Assembly (NCBI RefSeq): GCF_015694735.1
Contig: NZ_JADQDP010000003.1
Location: 62,001 to 126,000, forward strand
Reading direction: 5' to 3'
Source: Hymenobacter properus
Lineage (GTDB): Bacteria; Bacteroidota; Bacteroidia; Cytophagales; Hymenobacteraceae
Length of the DNA: 64,000 nt
How positions within the stretch are numbered: position 1 is the first letter of the stretch; every line of letters starts with the position of its first letter. The notes beneath the pieces were generated by a model that searched no databases, was not told the DNA's origin, and saw only the letters and a program-made list of their open reading frames with translations. Positions 8,276-16,384 of this stretch are shown here, piece by piece. The position numbers were made by a program, and so were the translations under genes.

Positions 8276-9289
8276 ATGAAAAATTCTTTACTTCTTTCGG
8301 GACTGTTGGCTGCCGGCCTGGCTTTTTCGGGCCAGGCCGTGGCCCAGACCACGCCCGTGCTAAAAGTGTGGTCGCTGCGGGCCGGCGCACAGGACAGCGC
8401 CGCCCTGCGCTCGCCCAGCACCATGACCAGCAGCAACGTGACGCTGCGCAAGTTTGTGCTCTCGAACGGTACGGCCGCTACGCCGCCCAAGCCCTACAGC
8501 TCGCTTTTCGGCATGGCCTTCGCACCCGCCGCCGACGGCGGCGGATGGTCCACGTCGGCCGGCGGTACGGGCAGCACCCTGCGTCGCTACTTCTACGTGC
8601 AGTGCACCGCTACCGCCCCGGCCGGCGTCACGCTCCGCGCCGACTCCATTGCCATGAACCTGGCCATTGCCAGCTCGGTGAGCGGCACGTTCCTGGGCGT
8701 GGTTTATTCGAAGAATGGCTTCACCTCACCGGCCGACTCCACCGAGGCCAGCGGCAGCGCCCGCACTCCCACGGGCACGGTGGCCGGCACGGCCAACGGC
8801 ACCACGCTGAACAATACGTTCCCGATTACGCAAAGCTTCACCATCGCCAATAATACGCCCCTCAACCGCGCTTTCCGCTACAGCGTGCCCCTGAATGGCG
8901 CCACCGGCGTCACCATTGCTCCCGGCCAAACCCTGACCGTGCGCATCTACGTGAGCAGCAGCAGCAGCAGCACCGGCCGCTACGCCCTCATGCGCGACCT
9001 CACGCTGAAGAGCCTGCAAGCCCCGCTGGCGGCCCGCTCGGCCGTGCAAACCAACCTGGCTGTGTACCCCAACCCCACGCAGAACCAGCTCAACGTGCCC
9101 CATACCGCTGCCAGCCGCGACGCCCGCGTGACGGTGTTCAGCACCACCGGCTCCAAGGTGGCCGCCTTTGCTGCCCAAGCCGGCAGCACCGAAACGCCCG
9201 TTGACCTGAGCGCCCTGCCCAAAGGCCTCTACCTGGTAGAGTACGCCGACGGCACGCAGCGCAGCAGCGCCCGCATCGTGAAGGAGTAG
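8276..9289 (+). CDS. T9SS type A sorting-domain protein of unknown function in the pectin locus
   Basis: A 337-residue secreted protein. Residues 1-24 are a signal peptide ending AVAQ. Residues about 25-245 are Ser/Thr/Ala-rich with no motif I recognise; the predicted beta-rich pattern would suit a binding module. Residues about 255-337 are a type IX secretion C-terminal domain: AVYPNPTQNQLNVP, VTVFSTTGSKVAAF, LSALPKGLYLVEY and the final IVKE. It should cross the outer membrane and be released or anchored on the surface. It is divergent from the GH28 fusion and carries the same operator at the same distance, so a role in pectin binding or breakdown is likely but inferred. Confidence 0.85.
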   Translation: MKNSLLLSGLLAAGLAFSGQAVAQTTPVLKVWSLRAGAQDSAALRSPSTMTSSNVTLRKFVLSNGTAATPPKPYSSLFGMAFAPAADGGGWSTSAGGTGSTLRRYFYVQCTATAPAGVTLRADSIAMNLAIASSVSGTFLGVVYSKNGFTSPADSTEASGSARTPTGTVAGTANGTTLNNTFPITQSFTIANNTPLNRAFRYSVPLNGATGVTIAPGQTLTVRIYVSSSSSSTGRYALMRDLTLKSLQAPLAARSAVQTNLAVYPNPTQNQLNVPHTAASRDARVTVFSTTGSKVAAFAAQAGSTETPVDLSALPKGLYLVEYADGTQRSSARIVKE

Positions 9290-9312
9290 TTTTTGCTACT
9301 CCCATGCATGAA

Positions 9313-9344
9313 AGCGTTCCTGGCCTAGCCAGGGACGCTTTTTT
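9313..9344 (+). terminator. Terminator of the T9SS gene
   Basis: AGCGTTCCTGGC pairs with GCCAGGGACGCT around CTA and is followed by a T-run, 24 nt after the stop codon. Confidence 0.85.
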
Positions 9345-9451
9345 GATTTAGGGGCATGGCACAATTGCAGGAACCTGGCAGCGGTTGCATAGAAGCGGGC
9401 AACACAGTGACCCGACAATCATATGCTGGAAAACGACTCAATAAGCGACAT

Positions 9452-9487
9452 AAAAAAGCCCCGCTGTTGCTCGCAGCGGGGCTTTTT
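9452..9487. terminator. Bidirectional terminator
   Basis: AAAAAAGCCCCGCTG / CGCAGCGGGGCTTTTT with a short loop. It lies downstream of the minus-strand MG2/plug gene and works in both directions on paper. Confidence 0.85.
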
Positions 9488-9514
9488 GCAGAATGCTCCT
9501 CGATTACATCATGG

Positions 9515-12016
9515 CTACTTGCCCCGCACTGAGAAGTTGCTGGAGCTACCCAGCGCGGGCTGGCCGTCCAGGCTTACGCCTTCGGCGACGGCCTGGAAAG
9601 TGCCGCTGCCGTCGGCGGTGAAGAAGTGCAGCTCGGCCTGGCCGCTGGCGTTGGTGCGCACTAGGGGGTTCCAGTAGAGGGTGCTGGTGCGCGGGTCGGC
9701 AGGCGGGTTGGTGAGCAGGGCGTTGTAGCGCGGCTGGTAGAACTCGCGGGCAGCGTAGAAGCCGGGTAGCTTCACGGTGGCGATGCCGGGCGCGGGCGGC
9801 AGGTCTTTGCCCTTGTAGTTGGGGTTGGCGCGCTTGGTGTAGATGGCAATGGCCCCGCCGCTGTTGCCAAAAATGGCCGCTTCGTTGCCCTTGAAAACCT
9901 CCACCGCTTCTACGTCCGATGAACTCAGGCTGCTGATGACGTCGATGTCGACTTTCATCCCATCCAGAATAAACTGCGGGCTGCCGCTGCCCCGAATCTG
10001 GGCCGTCATGTTGGGCGGATTACCGCTGATGGTGAGGCCCGCCACGCGGCCCTGCAGCAGCTGCAGAATGTTCATGCCCGACTGCGCAGCCGGCATGTCG
10101 GCAAAGTCAATCACGGTGCCGCCGGAGGCGCCGTAGAGGCGGCGGGGGTCGTCGCGCGGTACCACTTCGCGCTTGGCCGTCACGGCCACGTTGCCGAGGT
10201 TGATGTTGCGAATGGCCTTTTCGGGGTGCATATCCAGCTCGGCGGCCTGGGCCTGGCGGCTGCGCTTCACAAACGTGGACACCGCCGCCGGCGCGGCCGA
10301 AAGCTGCGGCAGCAGCGGCAGCGGCCCGCCCGTGGGGTCGGGCCCGAAATCGGGCTTGATGAGCACGTTGGCCCCGCCCTGCGCGCGCCGCGCCTGCAGC
10401 GTGATGACGGCCGTATCGGTGACGGGCACGCCGGCGAAGCTGAAGCGGCCGTTGGCATCCGACGTGCCGGTGGTTACTACTTTGCCGGGGCGCATCTGCA
10501 GATAGGTGAGCTGGCTATTGGGAATGGGCCGGTTGCCGCTGGCACTCACTATCTGGCCTACCAGGCTGATGTCGCGCTCGGGCGTGAAGTGCACAGGTGG
10601 GCCTTGTCCGGCCAGCACTTCCTTCCACACAAAGCGGCGCCAGCCCTGCGTGAGCAGCAGGTCGTCGAGTGCCTGGGCGGTGGCCGCCGAGGGTTCGCGG
10701 AAGTAGTACCCGGGGCTTTCCACGTAGCCCACCAAATCGGACGTGAGCAGCATGTTGGTGGCAATGGTTTCGGCCTGCGGGTCAAGGGCCGTCAAGCCGG
10801 CGTCGCTCACGCCCAGCGAGAAATTGGTGGCCACGGGCTTGCCGGCGGCATCGGTCACCCGCACGTTGAGCTGCACCGGCGCGTGGGGCCCGTAGCTGGC
10901 CTGGTCGGGCGTGACGCTGATGCGCAAGGCGCTGGGCCCGTTCTGCACAAAGGCCAGCCGCTCGCACTGCGGCGCGCCCTGCCCATCAAACAAGGTGAAA
11001 TGCACGATGCCGCTGGGGTAGTTTTTCTTGGGCATGCGCCAGCTGGCGGGCGCATCGGCCGTCAGGTTGCGGGGGCCGGGGTAGGCCACCACGCCGCGCA
11101 CTTGGGTCATGAGCACCACGGCGCCGGGCGCGCTCGTGCCCCGGTAGCGCGCTTCCACCAGGAAGTCGTCGGGGGTTTCCACCACGTGCAGCGTGTAGCC
11201 GGTGGGCTGCACGGCCGGCAGCGGGTATTCGGTGGCGGTGCCATCGGGCAAAACAATGCGGGCGTGGTAGCGCTGCCCTGCGCCGGGCACGAAGGCAAAG
11301 CGGCCCATGCCGGCGTGGCGGCTGGTGTAGGCCGGCACCACCACGGCGTTCTGGGCATTCAGAATCTGGCCTTTCACGGCCAGGCCGCGGCCGGTGGCGT
11401 CGGTGGCTTTCACGCCCACCACGGCGGGTAGGCCTTCTACCATGTAGCCGCCTTCGGGGAAAAACTGGATGTCGGGCTGGCCGGGCTTGGCCACACGGCG
11501 CACGTTGCTGCCCGCGCCGCCGGGGGTGCTGGTGGGCACATCGGGCGGGCTCAGGGGCGAGGCGGGCCACACGCTGAGGCGGCGGCTGTAAATGAAGTTT
11601 TCGCCGGCGTTGCGCATCCAGTTGGTGTAGGCGCGCAGCACGTAGGTGCCGGCCGCCAGCGAGTCGGCAATGTCGATGTCGCCGTTGGCGCGGCCGCCCT
11701 GCAGGCGAATGGTGCGCCGGGCCACCACTTTGCGCTGGGGCGACAGCAAATCGACGTGCAGCACCCCGCTGAGCGAGTCGAGCTGGTGGCGCGTGGCGTC
11801 CACCACGTAGGCGCTGAACCAGATGGTTTCGCCGGTGGCGTACACCGGGCGGTCGAGGTGCAGATAGGCTTTTTCCTGGCGGGCGGAGGTGTAGTATTCG
11901 CCCAGCTGGCGCGCAATGCGCTGAATCAGCGTTTCGTCGGTGGGCCGGGGGCGAAACGCGGAGAGGGCCACGCCACTGGCCAACAGGGCAGCAAAAAGTG
12001 CTTTGGGCAAGCGCAT
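9515..12016 (-). CDS. MG2-domain protein with a TonB-dependent receptor plug domain and no beta-barrel
   Basis: An 833-residue exported protein starting at the ATG at 12016 (MRLPKALFAALLASGVALSA). Residues about 45-170 resemble a macroglobulin MG2 domain (LHLDRPVYATGETIWFSAYV). The middle contains further Ig-like repeats and a carboxypeptidase-regulatory-like segment near residue 500. Residues about 640-740 are a TonB receptor plug (VDIDVISSLSSSDVEAVEVF, preceded by LLQGRVAGLTI). The protein then ends within about 90 residues, with no room for a 22-strand barrel. The architecture recurs in Bacteroidota, but its role is not established as far as I know. Its place in the pectin locus is suggestive only. 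Confidence 0.82.
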   Translation of the reverse strand: MRLPKALFAALLASGVALSAFRPRPTDETLIQRIARQLGEYYTSARQEKAYLHLDRPVYATGETIWFSAYVVDATRHQLDSLSGVLHVDLLSPQRKVVARRTIRLQGGRANGDIDIADSLAAGTYVLRAYTNWMRNAGENFIYSRRLSVWPASPLSPPDVPTSTPGGAGSNVRRVAKPGQPDIQFFPEGGYMVEGLPAVVGVKATDATGRGLAVKGQILNAQNAVVVPAYTSRHAGMGRFAFVPGAGQRYHARIVLPDGTATEYPLPAVQPTGYTLHVVETPDDFLVEARYRGTSAPGAVVLMTQVRGVVAYPGPRNLTADAPASWRMPKKNYPSGIVHFTLFDGQGAPQCERLAFVQNGPSALRISVTPDQASYGPHAPVQLNVRVTDAAGKPVATNFSLGVSDAGLTALDPQAETIATNMLLTSDLVGYVESPGYYFREPSAATAQALDDLLLTQGWRRFVWKEVLAGQGPPVHFTPERDISLVGQIVSASGNRPIPNSQLTYLQMRPGKVVTTGTSDANGRFSFAGVPVTDTAVITLQARRAQGGANVLIKPDFGPDPTGGPLPLLPQLSAAPAAVSTFVKRSRQAQAAELDMHPEKAIRNINLGNVAVTAKREVVPRDDPRRLYGASGGTVIDFADMPAAQSGMNILQLLQGRVAGLTISGNPPNMTAQIRGSGSPQFILDGMKVDIDVISSLSSSDVEAVEVFKGNEAAIFGNSGGAIAIYTKRANPNYKGKDLPPAPGIATVKLPGFYAAREFYQPRYNALLTNPPADPRTSTLYWNPLVRTNASGQAELHFFTADGSGTFQAVAEGVSLDGQPALGSSSNFSVRGK

Positions 12017-12379
12017 AAAAGTCGGGGAAACGTTCGGAACCGAAAAGGTAGGCCGGCGGGCCGGAACTGCCCGCGAGATTACGCCGCAAAGATGGCGACG
12101 CCGTGAAGCCAACGGCGCCACCACAGGCGATGAAATGGGGCTTTGGTCGAGTCTCCAGGCCTAGCGTCACCCGACTTAGTGATAATTTCGTTACTCTTGT
12201 ACCCGGATTGGCCCGATGAAGTCCCATTGTAAGGAGTGCGCGGCGGCCCCCGGCAGTGGCGAAGCTGGGCGGCAGGCAACGCTTTTTTACCGGATGAAAC
12301 TATTCGCGCCGTCCAGCCACTAGCCTCAGGTGAGCGGCCCCGACGGCCGCCGTTTTTCTTACTTCCTTTCTCAACGCGC

Positions 12380-13411
12380 TTGGACCCCGTCACCATCAAG
12401 GATATCGCGCACGCCCTGAACCTGTCGACGTCGACGGTATCGCGGGCCCTGCGCGACAGCTACGAAATCAGCCCCGAAACCAAGCGGCTGGTGATGGAGT
12501 ACGCCGAACGGCTGAACTACCGCCCCAATCCCATTGCCCTCAGCCTGAAGGGCAGCAGCAGCAAGGCCTTGGCCGTGATTGTGCCGCAGATTGCGAACAA
12601 CTTCTTTTCGCAGGCCATCAACGGCATTGAGGCCATTGCCTACAACCGCGGCTACCACGTCATCATCTTTCAGACGCACGAAAGCTACGAGCGCGAAGTG
12701 GCCAACGTGCAGCAGGCCGTGTCGCGTCGCGTCGATGGCCTGCTCCTCTCGCTGTCGAGCGAAACTTCCGATGTGAAGCACCTGCAAACCGTCATCGACC
12801 AGGGCATGCCCCTGGTGTTGTTTGACCGCGTAGCCGGCGAGCTGGATGTGACGCAGGTGGTGGCCGACAACTTCGGCGGGGCCTACGCTGCCACTTCGCA
12901 CCTGTTGCAAACGGGCCGGCGGCGCATTGCTCACCTCACCATTCCGCCCTACCTCAGCATTGCGCAGGAGCGCCTGGCCGGCTACCGCGCCGCCCTGGAG
13001 CAATACGGCGTGCCCTACGACGAAAACCTGGTGCGCTACGGCACCTTCGGCCCCGACGAGGCCCAGCCGCTCGTGGACGAGCTGCTGGCCCTCTCCCCGC
13101 CCCCGGATGCGTTTTTCACAGCCTCCGACCGGCTGGCGCTGGGCTGCCTGGGCGCCCTGCAGCAGCGCGGCATTCGCGTGCCCGAGCAGGTGGCGCTGCT
13201 CAGCTTCACCAACTCCCAATCGGCCCACCTGCTGAGCCCACCCCTGAGCACCGTGACGCAGCCGGCCCAGGAAATTGGCCAGCTCGCCGCCGAGCGCCTC
13301 ATCGAGCTCATTGAGCGCAAGCGCAAGAGCACCGGTCCCAATACCATCAAGCTGCCCACCACGCTAGTGGTACGCGAGTCGTCGCGCCCGGTAGCAAAGG
13401 TGGCGAGGTAG
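12380..13411 (+). CDS. LacI-family transcriptional regulator, probable pectin regulon regulator
   Basis: A 343-residue DNA-binding regulator. The N-terminal helix-turn-helix is typical (VTIKDIAHALNLSTSTVSRA, then the hinge-side segment YRPNPIALSLKG), followed by a periplasmic-binding-protein-like sugar-sensing domain (residues about 60-335) with VDGLLLSLSSE and PLVLFDRVAGEL. I place the start at TTG 12380, right before DPVTIKD; a GTG at 12236 would add 48 residues unlike the family. The gene sits between pectinase genes, and three copies of a LacI-type palindrome lie in front of three of them. Direct regulation of those genes is therefore a strong inference. The effector is probably a galacturonate derivative. 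Positions 12017-12379 show no other feature. Confidence 0.9.
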   Translation: MDPVTIKDIAHALNLSTSTVSRALRDSYEISPETKRLVMEYAERLNYRPNPIALSLKGSSSKALAVIVPQIANNFFSQAINGIEAIAYNRGYHVIIFQTHESYEREVANVQQAVSRRVDGLLLSLSSETSDVKHLQTVIDQGMPLVLFDRVAGELDVTQVVADNFGGAYAATSHLLQTGRRRIAHLTIPPYLSIAQERLAGYRAALEQYGVPYDENLVRYGTFGPDEAQPLVDELLALSPPPDAFFTASDRLALGCLGALQQRGIRVPEQVALLSFTNSQSAHLLSPPLSTVTQPAQEIGQLAAERLIELIERKRKSTGPNTIKLPTTLVVRESSRPVAKVAR

Positions 13412-13417
13412 CAAAAC

Positions 13418-13481
13418 CAGAATGCAGAATAAAAAACACCCGCTTGAATTACCAAGCGGGTGTTTTTTATTCTGCATTCTG
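13418..13481. terminator. Perfect 29-bp inverted-repeat bidirectional terminator
   Basis: Arms 13418-13446 and 13453-13481 are perfectly complementary over 29 bp around AATTAC. The inner part is a classic A-run / GC stem / T-run terminator between the convergent LacI and pectate lyase genes. The pairing continues outside the A and T runs through CAGAATGCAGAAT / ATTCTGCATTCTG. Confidence 0.88.
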
Positions 13482-13489
13482 ATTCAAAC

Positions 13490-15259
13490 CTATTCCCGCG
13501 TGCATTTCGCCGTCAGGCTCACATCAGTATCAGTGAATACCACCAGGTAGTTGCCCTTGGCCAAGCGGCTCAGGTTTACCGGCGTGGCCACACCGCCGGC
13601 GCTGGGCGCGAACGAAGCTACGCGCTGGCCCACGAAGTTGTAGACGGTGAGGGTGGCGGCAGCCGTGGCGCGGGGGTGCATCACGGTCATTTGTTCGCTG
13701 GCGGGGTTGGGGTAGAGCTGCAGCGGCGTGAGGGTGGCGCCGGTGGGCTTGCTGGCCGTCACGATGGTAACGAGGCCGTTGAGGTAGTTTTCGAGGTTAG
13801 TATAGCCGTTGGCGGCGATGAACTGGCGGTCGGCGGCGTTGTTGGGGTTGAGGCCGTTGGCCGTTTCGTAGGCGTCGGTCATGCCGTCGTGGTCCGAGTC
13901 GGCGGGGGCCGCGCCGCAGTTCAGCACCGGCCAGGCCACCTGCGAGGTGCTGATGGGAGTGCCGTGCGGGAAGCCGCCCTGCACGTCGATGATGGCGCCG
14001 GTGCGGTTCTGTACGTCGTTAATGATGCGCTGGTCGAGCGGGTCGCGCACGGGCAGCACGCAGCCCACACCCTGCAGCACCGAAGCGTAAGCGTCCTGGG
14101 CCGTTTGGGTATTAAGCGGCGCAATGTTGAAGGGCGTCGTCACCTTCGACAGTGCCGTGTCGGCAGCCGAGCCACCGTTCATGGATACGCCTTTCCAGTT
14201 GGCGGCCGTCACAGACGGGTTGCCATCCACGTAGTTACCCGCGATGTACAGCTGCGGATAAGGCAGCACCGGAGCGCTGGTTTGCTTGTAGGCCTGGAAC
14301 ACCCGCGAGCGGCCGGTGGTGCTGGTGCCGGTGCTGGGGCCGTACTTGTAGTAGTTGTTCACCATGTTGTAGTTGCCGCCTTCGCCGCCGTAGGCATTGG
14401 CGCCGGTGCCCCAGTTGTAGATGACATTGTTACGGAAATCACAGTTTTCCGAGCCGATGGCGGCGCCGTAGCGGGTGCCGTTCCATCGCGGCGTGCGGCT
14501 CACGCAGTGGGCAAACAAGTTGTGGTGGAACGTGGCCCGCCGGCCGCCCCAGATGCCGCCGTAGCCGTGGCGCTCGTAGTCGGTATCGCCCGTTTCGAAG
14601 TGGTAGGAGTAGTTCAGCGGCTCCGAAATCAGGTTCCACTGCAGGGTCATCGAGTCGTTGGTGGCGCCGTAGAAGGTGAAGGCCTCGTCCATGCTCCAGC
14701 TCATGGTGCAATGGTCAATCACAATATTCTTGCGCTCGGTGCTGCTCAGGGCGTCCTCGTCGCCGTTGCCGTTGGTCATGCCGATGCCGGTTTGCTGCGG
14801 GTAAGCATCGCCGGTGCGGAAACGCATGAAGCGGATAATCACGTTGTTGCCGTTCACCGTCACCTGCCGGTCGGCCAAGCAGATGCCGTCGCCCGGCGCG
14901 GTCTGGCCCGCAATGGTGGTGTTGGCCGGAATGTTCATCCGGTTGGTGAGGTGAATGGTGCCGCACACCCGAAACACGATGGTGCGGTAGGGAGCCGCCG
15001 TGGCCGACTGGCTGATGGCGTAGCGCAGCGTGCCCGGCGTGTTGGTATCGGCCAGGCTGGTCACCTCAAACACCGTGGTGGGCTGCGCCGCGCGGCCGCG
15101 GCCGCCCGTCACGAAGCGGCCGGCGCCTTCCACGCCCGGAAAAGCCAGCTGCTGCGCCTGAGCCGGCGCCGTGGCGGCCAGGCCGCTCACCGTGGCCAGC
15201 AGCCCCAGTCCCAAACGGACGCGGGCCGAAGAAATAAAGCGAGAGGAAAAAGAAATCAT
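13490..15259 (-). CDS. T9SS-sorted pectate lyase (PL1 family)
   Basis: Predicted to cleave de-esterified homogalacturonan by beta-elimination at the cell surface or outside the cell. The 589-residue protein starts at ATG 15259 (MISFSSRFISSARVRLGLGL) with a signal peptide ending AQAQQ. Residues about 30-400 are a right-handed beta-helix with family motifs TTIAGQTAPGDGICLADRQV, IDHCTMSWSMDEAF and GGRRATFHHNLFAHC. A calcium-binding thrombospondin-3-like linker (DSDHDGMTDAYETANGLNP) follows, then a T9SS C-terminal domain (LYPNPASEQMTV, VYNFVGQRVASF, LAKGNYLVVF). A pectin operator lies 135 nt upstream. It is convergent with lacI. The family is clear; the PL1 subfamily is not. Confidence 0.92.
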   Translation of the reverse strand: MISFSSRFISSARVRLGLGLLATVSGLAATAPAQAQQLAFPGVEGAGRFVTGGRGRAAQPTTVFEVTSLADTNTPGTLRYAISQSATAAPYRTIVFRVCGTIHLTNRMNIPANTTIAGQTAPGDGICLADRQVTVNGNNVIIRFMRFRTGDAYPQQTGIGMTNGNGDEDALSSTERKNIVIDHCTMSWSMDEAFTFYGATNDSMTLQWNLISEPLNYSYHFETGDTDYERHGYGGIWGGRRATFHHNLFAHCVSRTPRWNGTRYGAAIGSENCDFRNNVIYNWGTGANAYGGEGGNYNMVNNYYKYGPSTGTSTTGRSRVFQAYKQTSAPVLPYPQLYIAGNYVDGNPSVTAANWKGVSMNGGSAADTALSKVTTPFNIAPLNTQTAQDAYASVLQGVGCVLPVRDPLDQRIINDVQNRTGAIIDVQGGFPHGTPISTSQVAWPVLNCGAAPADSDHDGMTDAYETANGLNPNNAADRQFIAANGYTNLENYLNGLVTIVTASKPTGATLTPLQLYPNPASEQMTVMHPRATAAATLTVYNFVGQRVASFAPSAGGVATPVNLSRLAKGNYLVVFTDTDVSLTAKCTRE

Positions 15260-15393
15260 GGCGAAATAATTGGGAGTAGAATAGCAAAAATTACCGGGTC
15301 TTACGGCCGCAACGCGACTGCACCGCCCGGTAATTCCCCTATAAATATGACGCCCCAACCGCCCGGCCTGTGCTGCCAGGCGGCTTTTTATTC

Positions 15394-15416
15394 GCGCAAT
15401 CGTTGCCGGGAACGAT
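15394..15416 (-). promoter_or_regulatory. Pectin operator site C
   Basis: GCGCAATCGTTGCCGGGAAC followed by GAT, identical to site A over the first 20 bases. Its GCGC edge lies 135 nt from the pectate lyase start codon, matching the 134 and 133 nt of sites A and B. Confidence 0.65.
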
Positions 15417-15447
15417 GCCATTTTCGGCCCTTCATCCTACCCTCACG

Positions 15448-16278
15448 CTACTCCTTCTCAAAAATGGCCGACACCCAGCTGCGCAAGGTGCGGTGGCGCT
15501 GGTAGCGCAGGCCGTGCTTGCTGGCCTCGGCCTGAATTTTCGGGAGGTCTTCCTCGTAGAAGCCGCTGAACAGGATGGGCCGGCCGCTGGGCAGCAGGCG
15601 GGCATATTCGTGCATGTCTTCGAGCAGCACGTTGCGGTTGATGTTGGCCAGGATGAGGTCAAAAGGCTCCTCATTCGCCAGTGTTTCCACGCCGCCCAGG
15701 CGGCATTCGATGTTGTGGCACTGGTTTTCGGCGGCGTTGTCGCGGGCGTTTTCCACCGTCCAGGGCTCGGTATCCACCGCCAGCACCTGGCGGACGCCCA
15801 GCATCTCGGCCATAATGGCCAGAATGCCGGTACCGGTACCCATGTCGAGCACGCGCAGGCCTTTATGGTCAATATCGAGCTGGTTTTCAATCATCAAAGC
15901 CGTGGTTTCGTGGTGGCCCGTGCCGAAGGACATGCGCGGCATAATCACAATGTCGTAGTCGACGCCCGCCGGCTCGGGGTGGAACGGCGCCCGCACCGAT
16001 ACCCGCTCGGCAATGACCAGCGGCTGGAAGTTCTTCTCCCACTCCGCATTCCAGTTTTGGCGGGTAATGGTGCGGTGCGAGTGGTTGAGGTCGCCAATGC
16101 CCGAGTAGCGGGCCATGATTTCCTCCACGGCGTCGGGATTGAAGATGTCTTCGGTGGTGTAGGCCCGGAAACCGTCGTCGGTATCTTCAAAAGTGTCGAA
16201 GCCTACTTCGGCCAGCTCGGCCACCAGTATGTCGGCCAGCTCGCGCGGGGCTTCGACGGTCAGTTCAATGAAATCCAT
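15448..16278 (-). CDS. Ribosomal protein L11 methyltransferase PrmA
   Basis: Methylates ribosomal protein L11 using S-adenosylmethionine in the cytoplasm. The 276-residue protein has an N-terminal L11-recognition domain (about 1-110) and a class I methyltransferase domain with SAM motif I VLDMGTGTGILAIMAEMLG and post-motif LAVDTEPWTVENARDN; the NIN motif appears as LILANINRNVL. Length and order match the family. The start is the ATG at 16278. It is convergent with nothing nearby and is preceded on the same strand by the ABC exporter genes; a shortened palindrome lies in its leader. Confidence 0.95.
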   Translation of the reverse strand: MDFIELTVEAPRELADILVAELAEVGFDTFEDTDDGFRAYTTEDIFNPDAVEEIMARYSGIGDLNHSHRTITRQNWNAEWEKNFQPLVIAERVSVRAPFHPEPAGVDYDIVIMPRMSFGTGHHETTALMIENQLDIDHKGLRVLDMGTGTGILAIMAEMLGVRQVLAVDTEPWTVENARDNAAENQCHNIECRLGGVETLANEEPFDLILANINRNVLLEDMHEYARLLPSGRPILFSGFYEEDLPKIQAEASKHGLRYQRHRTLRSWVSAIFEKE

Positions 16279-16306
16279 TTTTGTGTTAATGAGAAATGAG
16301 CATCAG

Positions 16307-16342
16307 GAACGTCATGCTGAGCGCAGCCGAAGCATGACGTTC
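16307..16342. repeat. Dispersed palindrome, copy 3 (internally deleted)
   Basis: GAACGTCATGCTGAGCGCAG continues to CCGAAGC and then jumps straight to ATGACGTTC, so most of the right arm and the loop are missing. The junction falls in AGCAT, which occurs in both arms of complete copies. It lies in the presumed prmA leader. Confidence 0.7.
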
Positions 16343-16355
16343 TCTTTTCGTCCAA

Positions 16356-16384
16356 CAAAGGTCGCCCAAAAACTCAGGCCCCAA
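16356..16384 (-). promoter_or_regulatory. Possible prmA promoter
   Basis: Minus-strand TTG (16384-16382), 18 nt spacer, then GACCTTTG (16363-16356), close to the TTG / TAnnTTTG consensus apart from the first T and A. It overlaps the end of the upstream permease gene. Confidence 0.35.

Noticed and set aside
12236..12379. GTG start for lacI giving 48 more residues
   Set aside because: AAGGAG overlaps the GTG rather than preceding it, and the extension is not like LacI proteins, which begin just before the helix-turn-helix.
13460..15505. 681-codon open frame opposite the pectate lyase
   Set aside because: His/Gly/Val-rich composition typical of a shadow frame; the minus-strand gene has signal peptide, lyase motifs and sorting domain.
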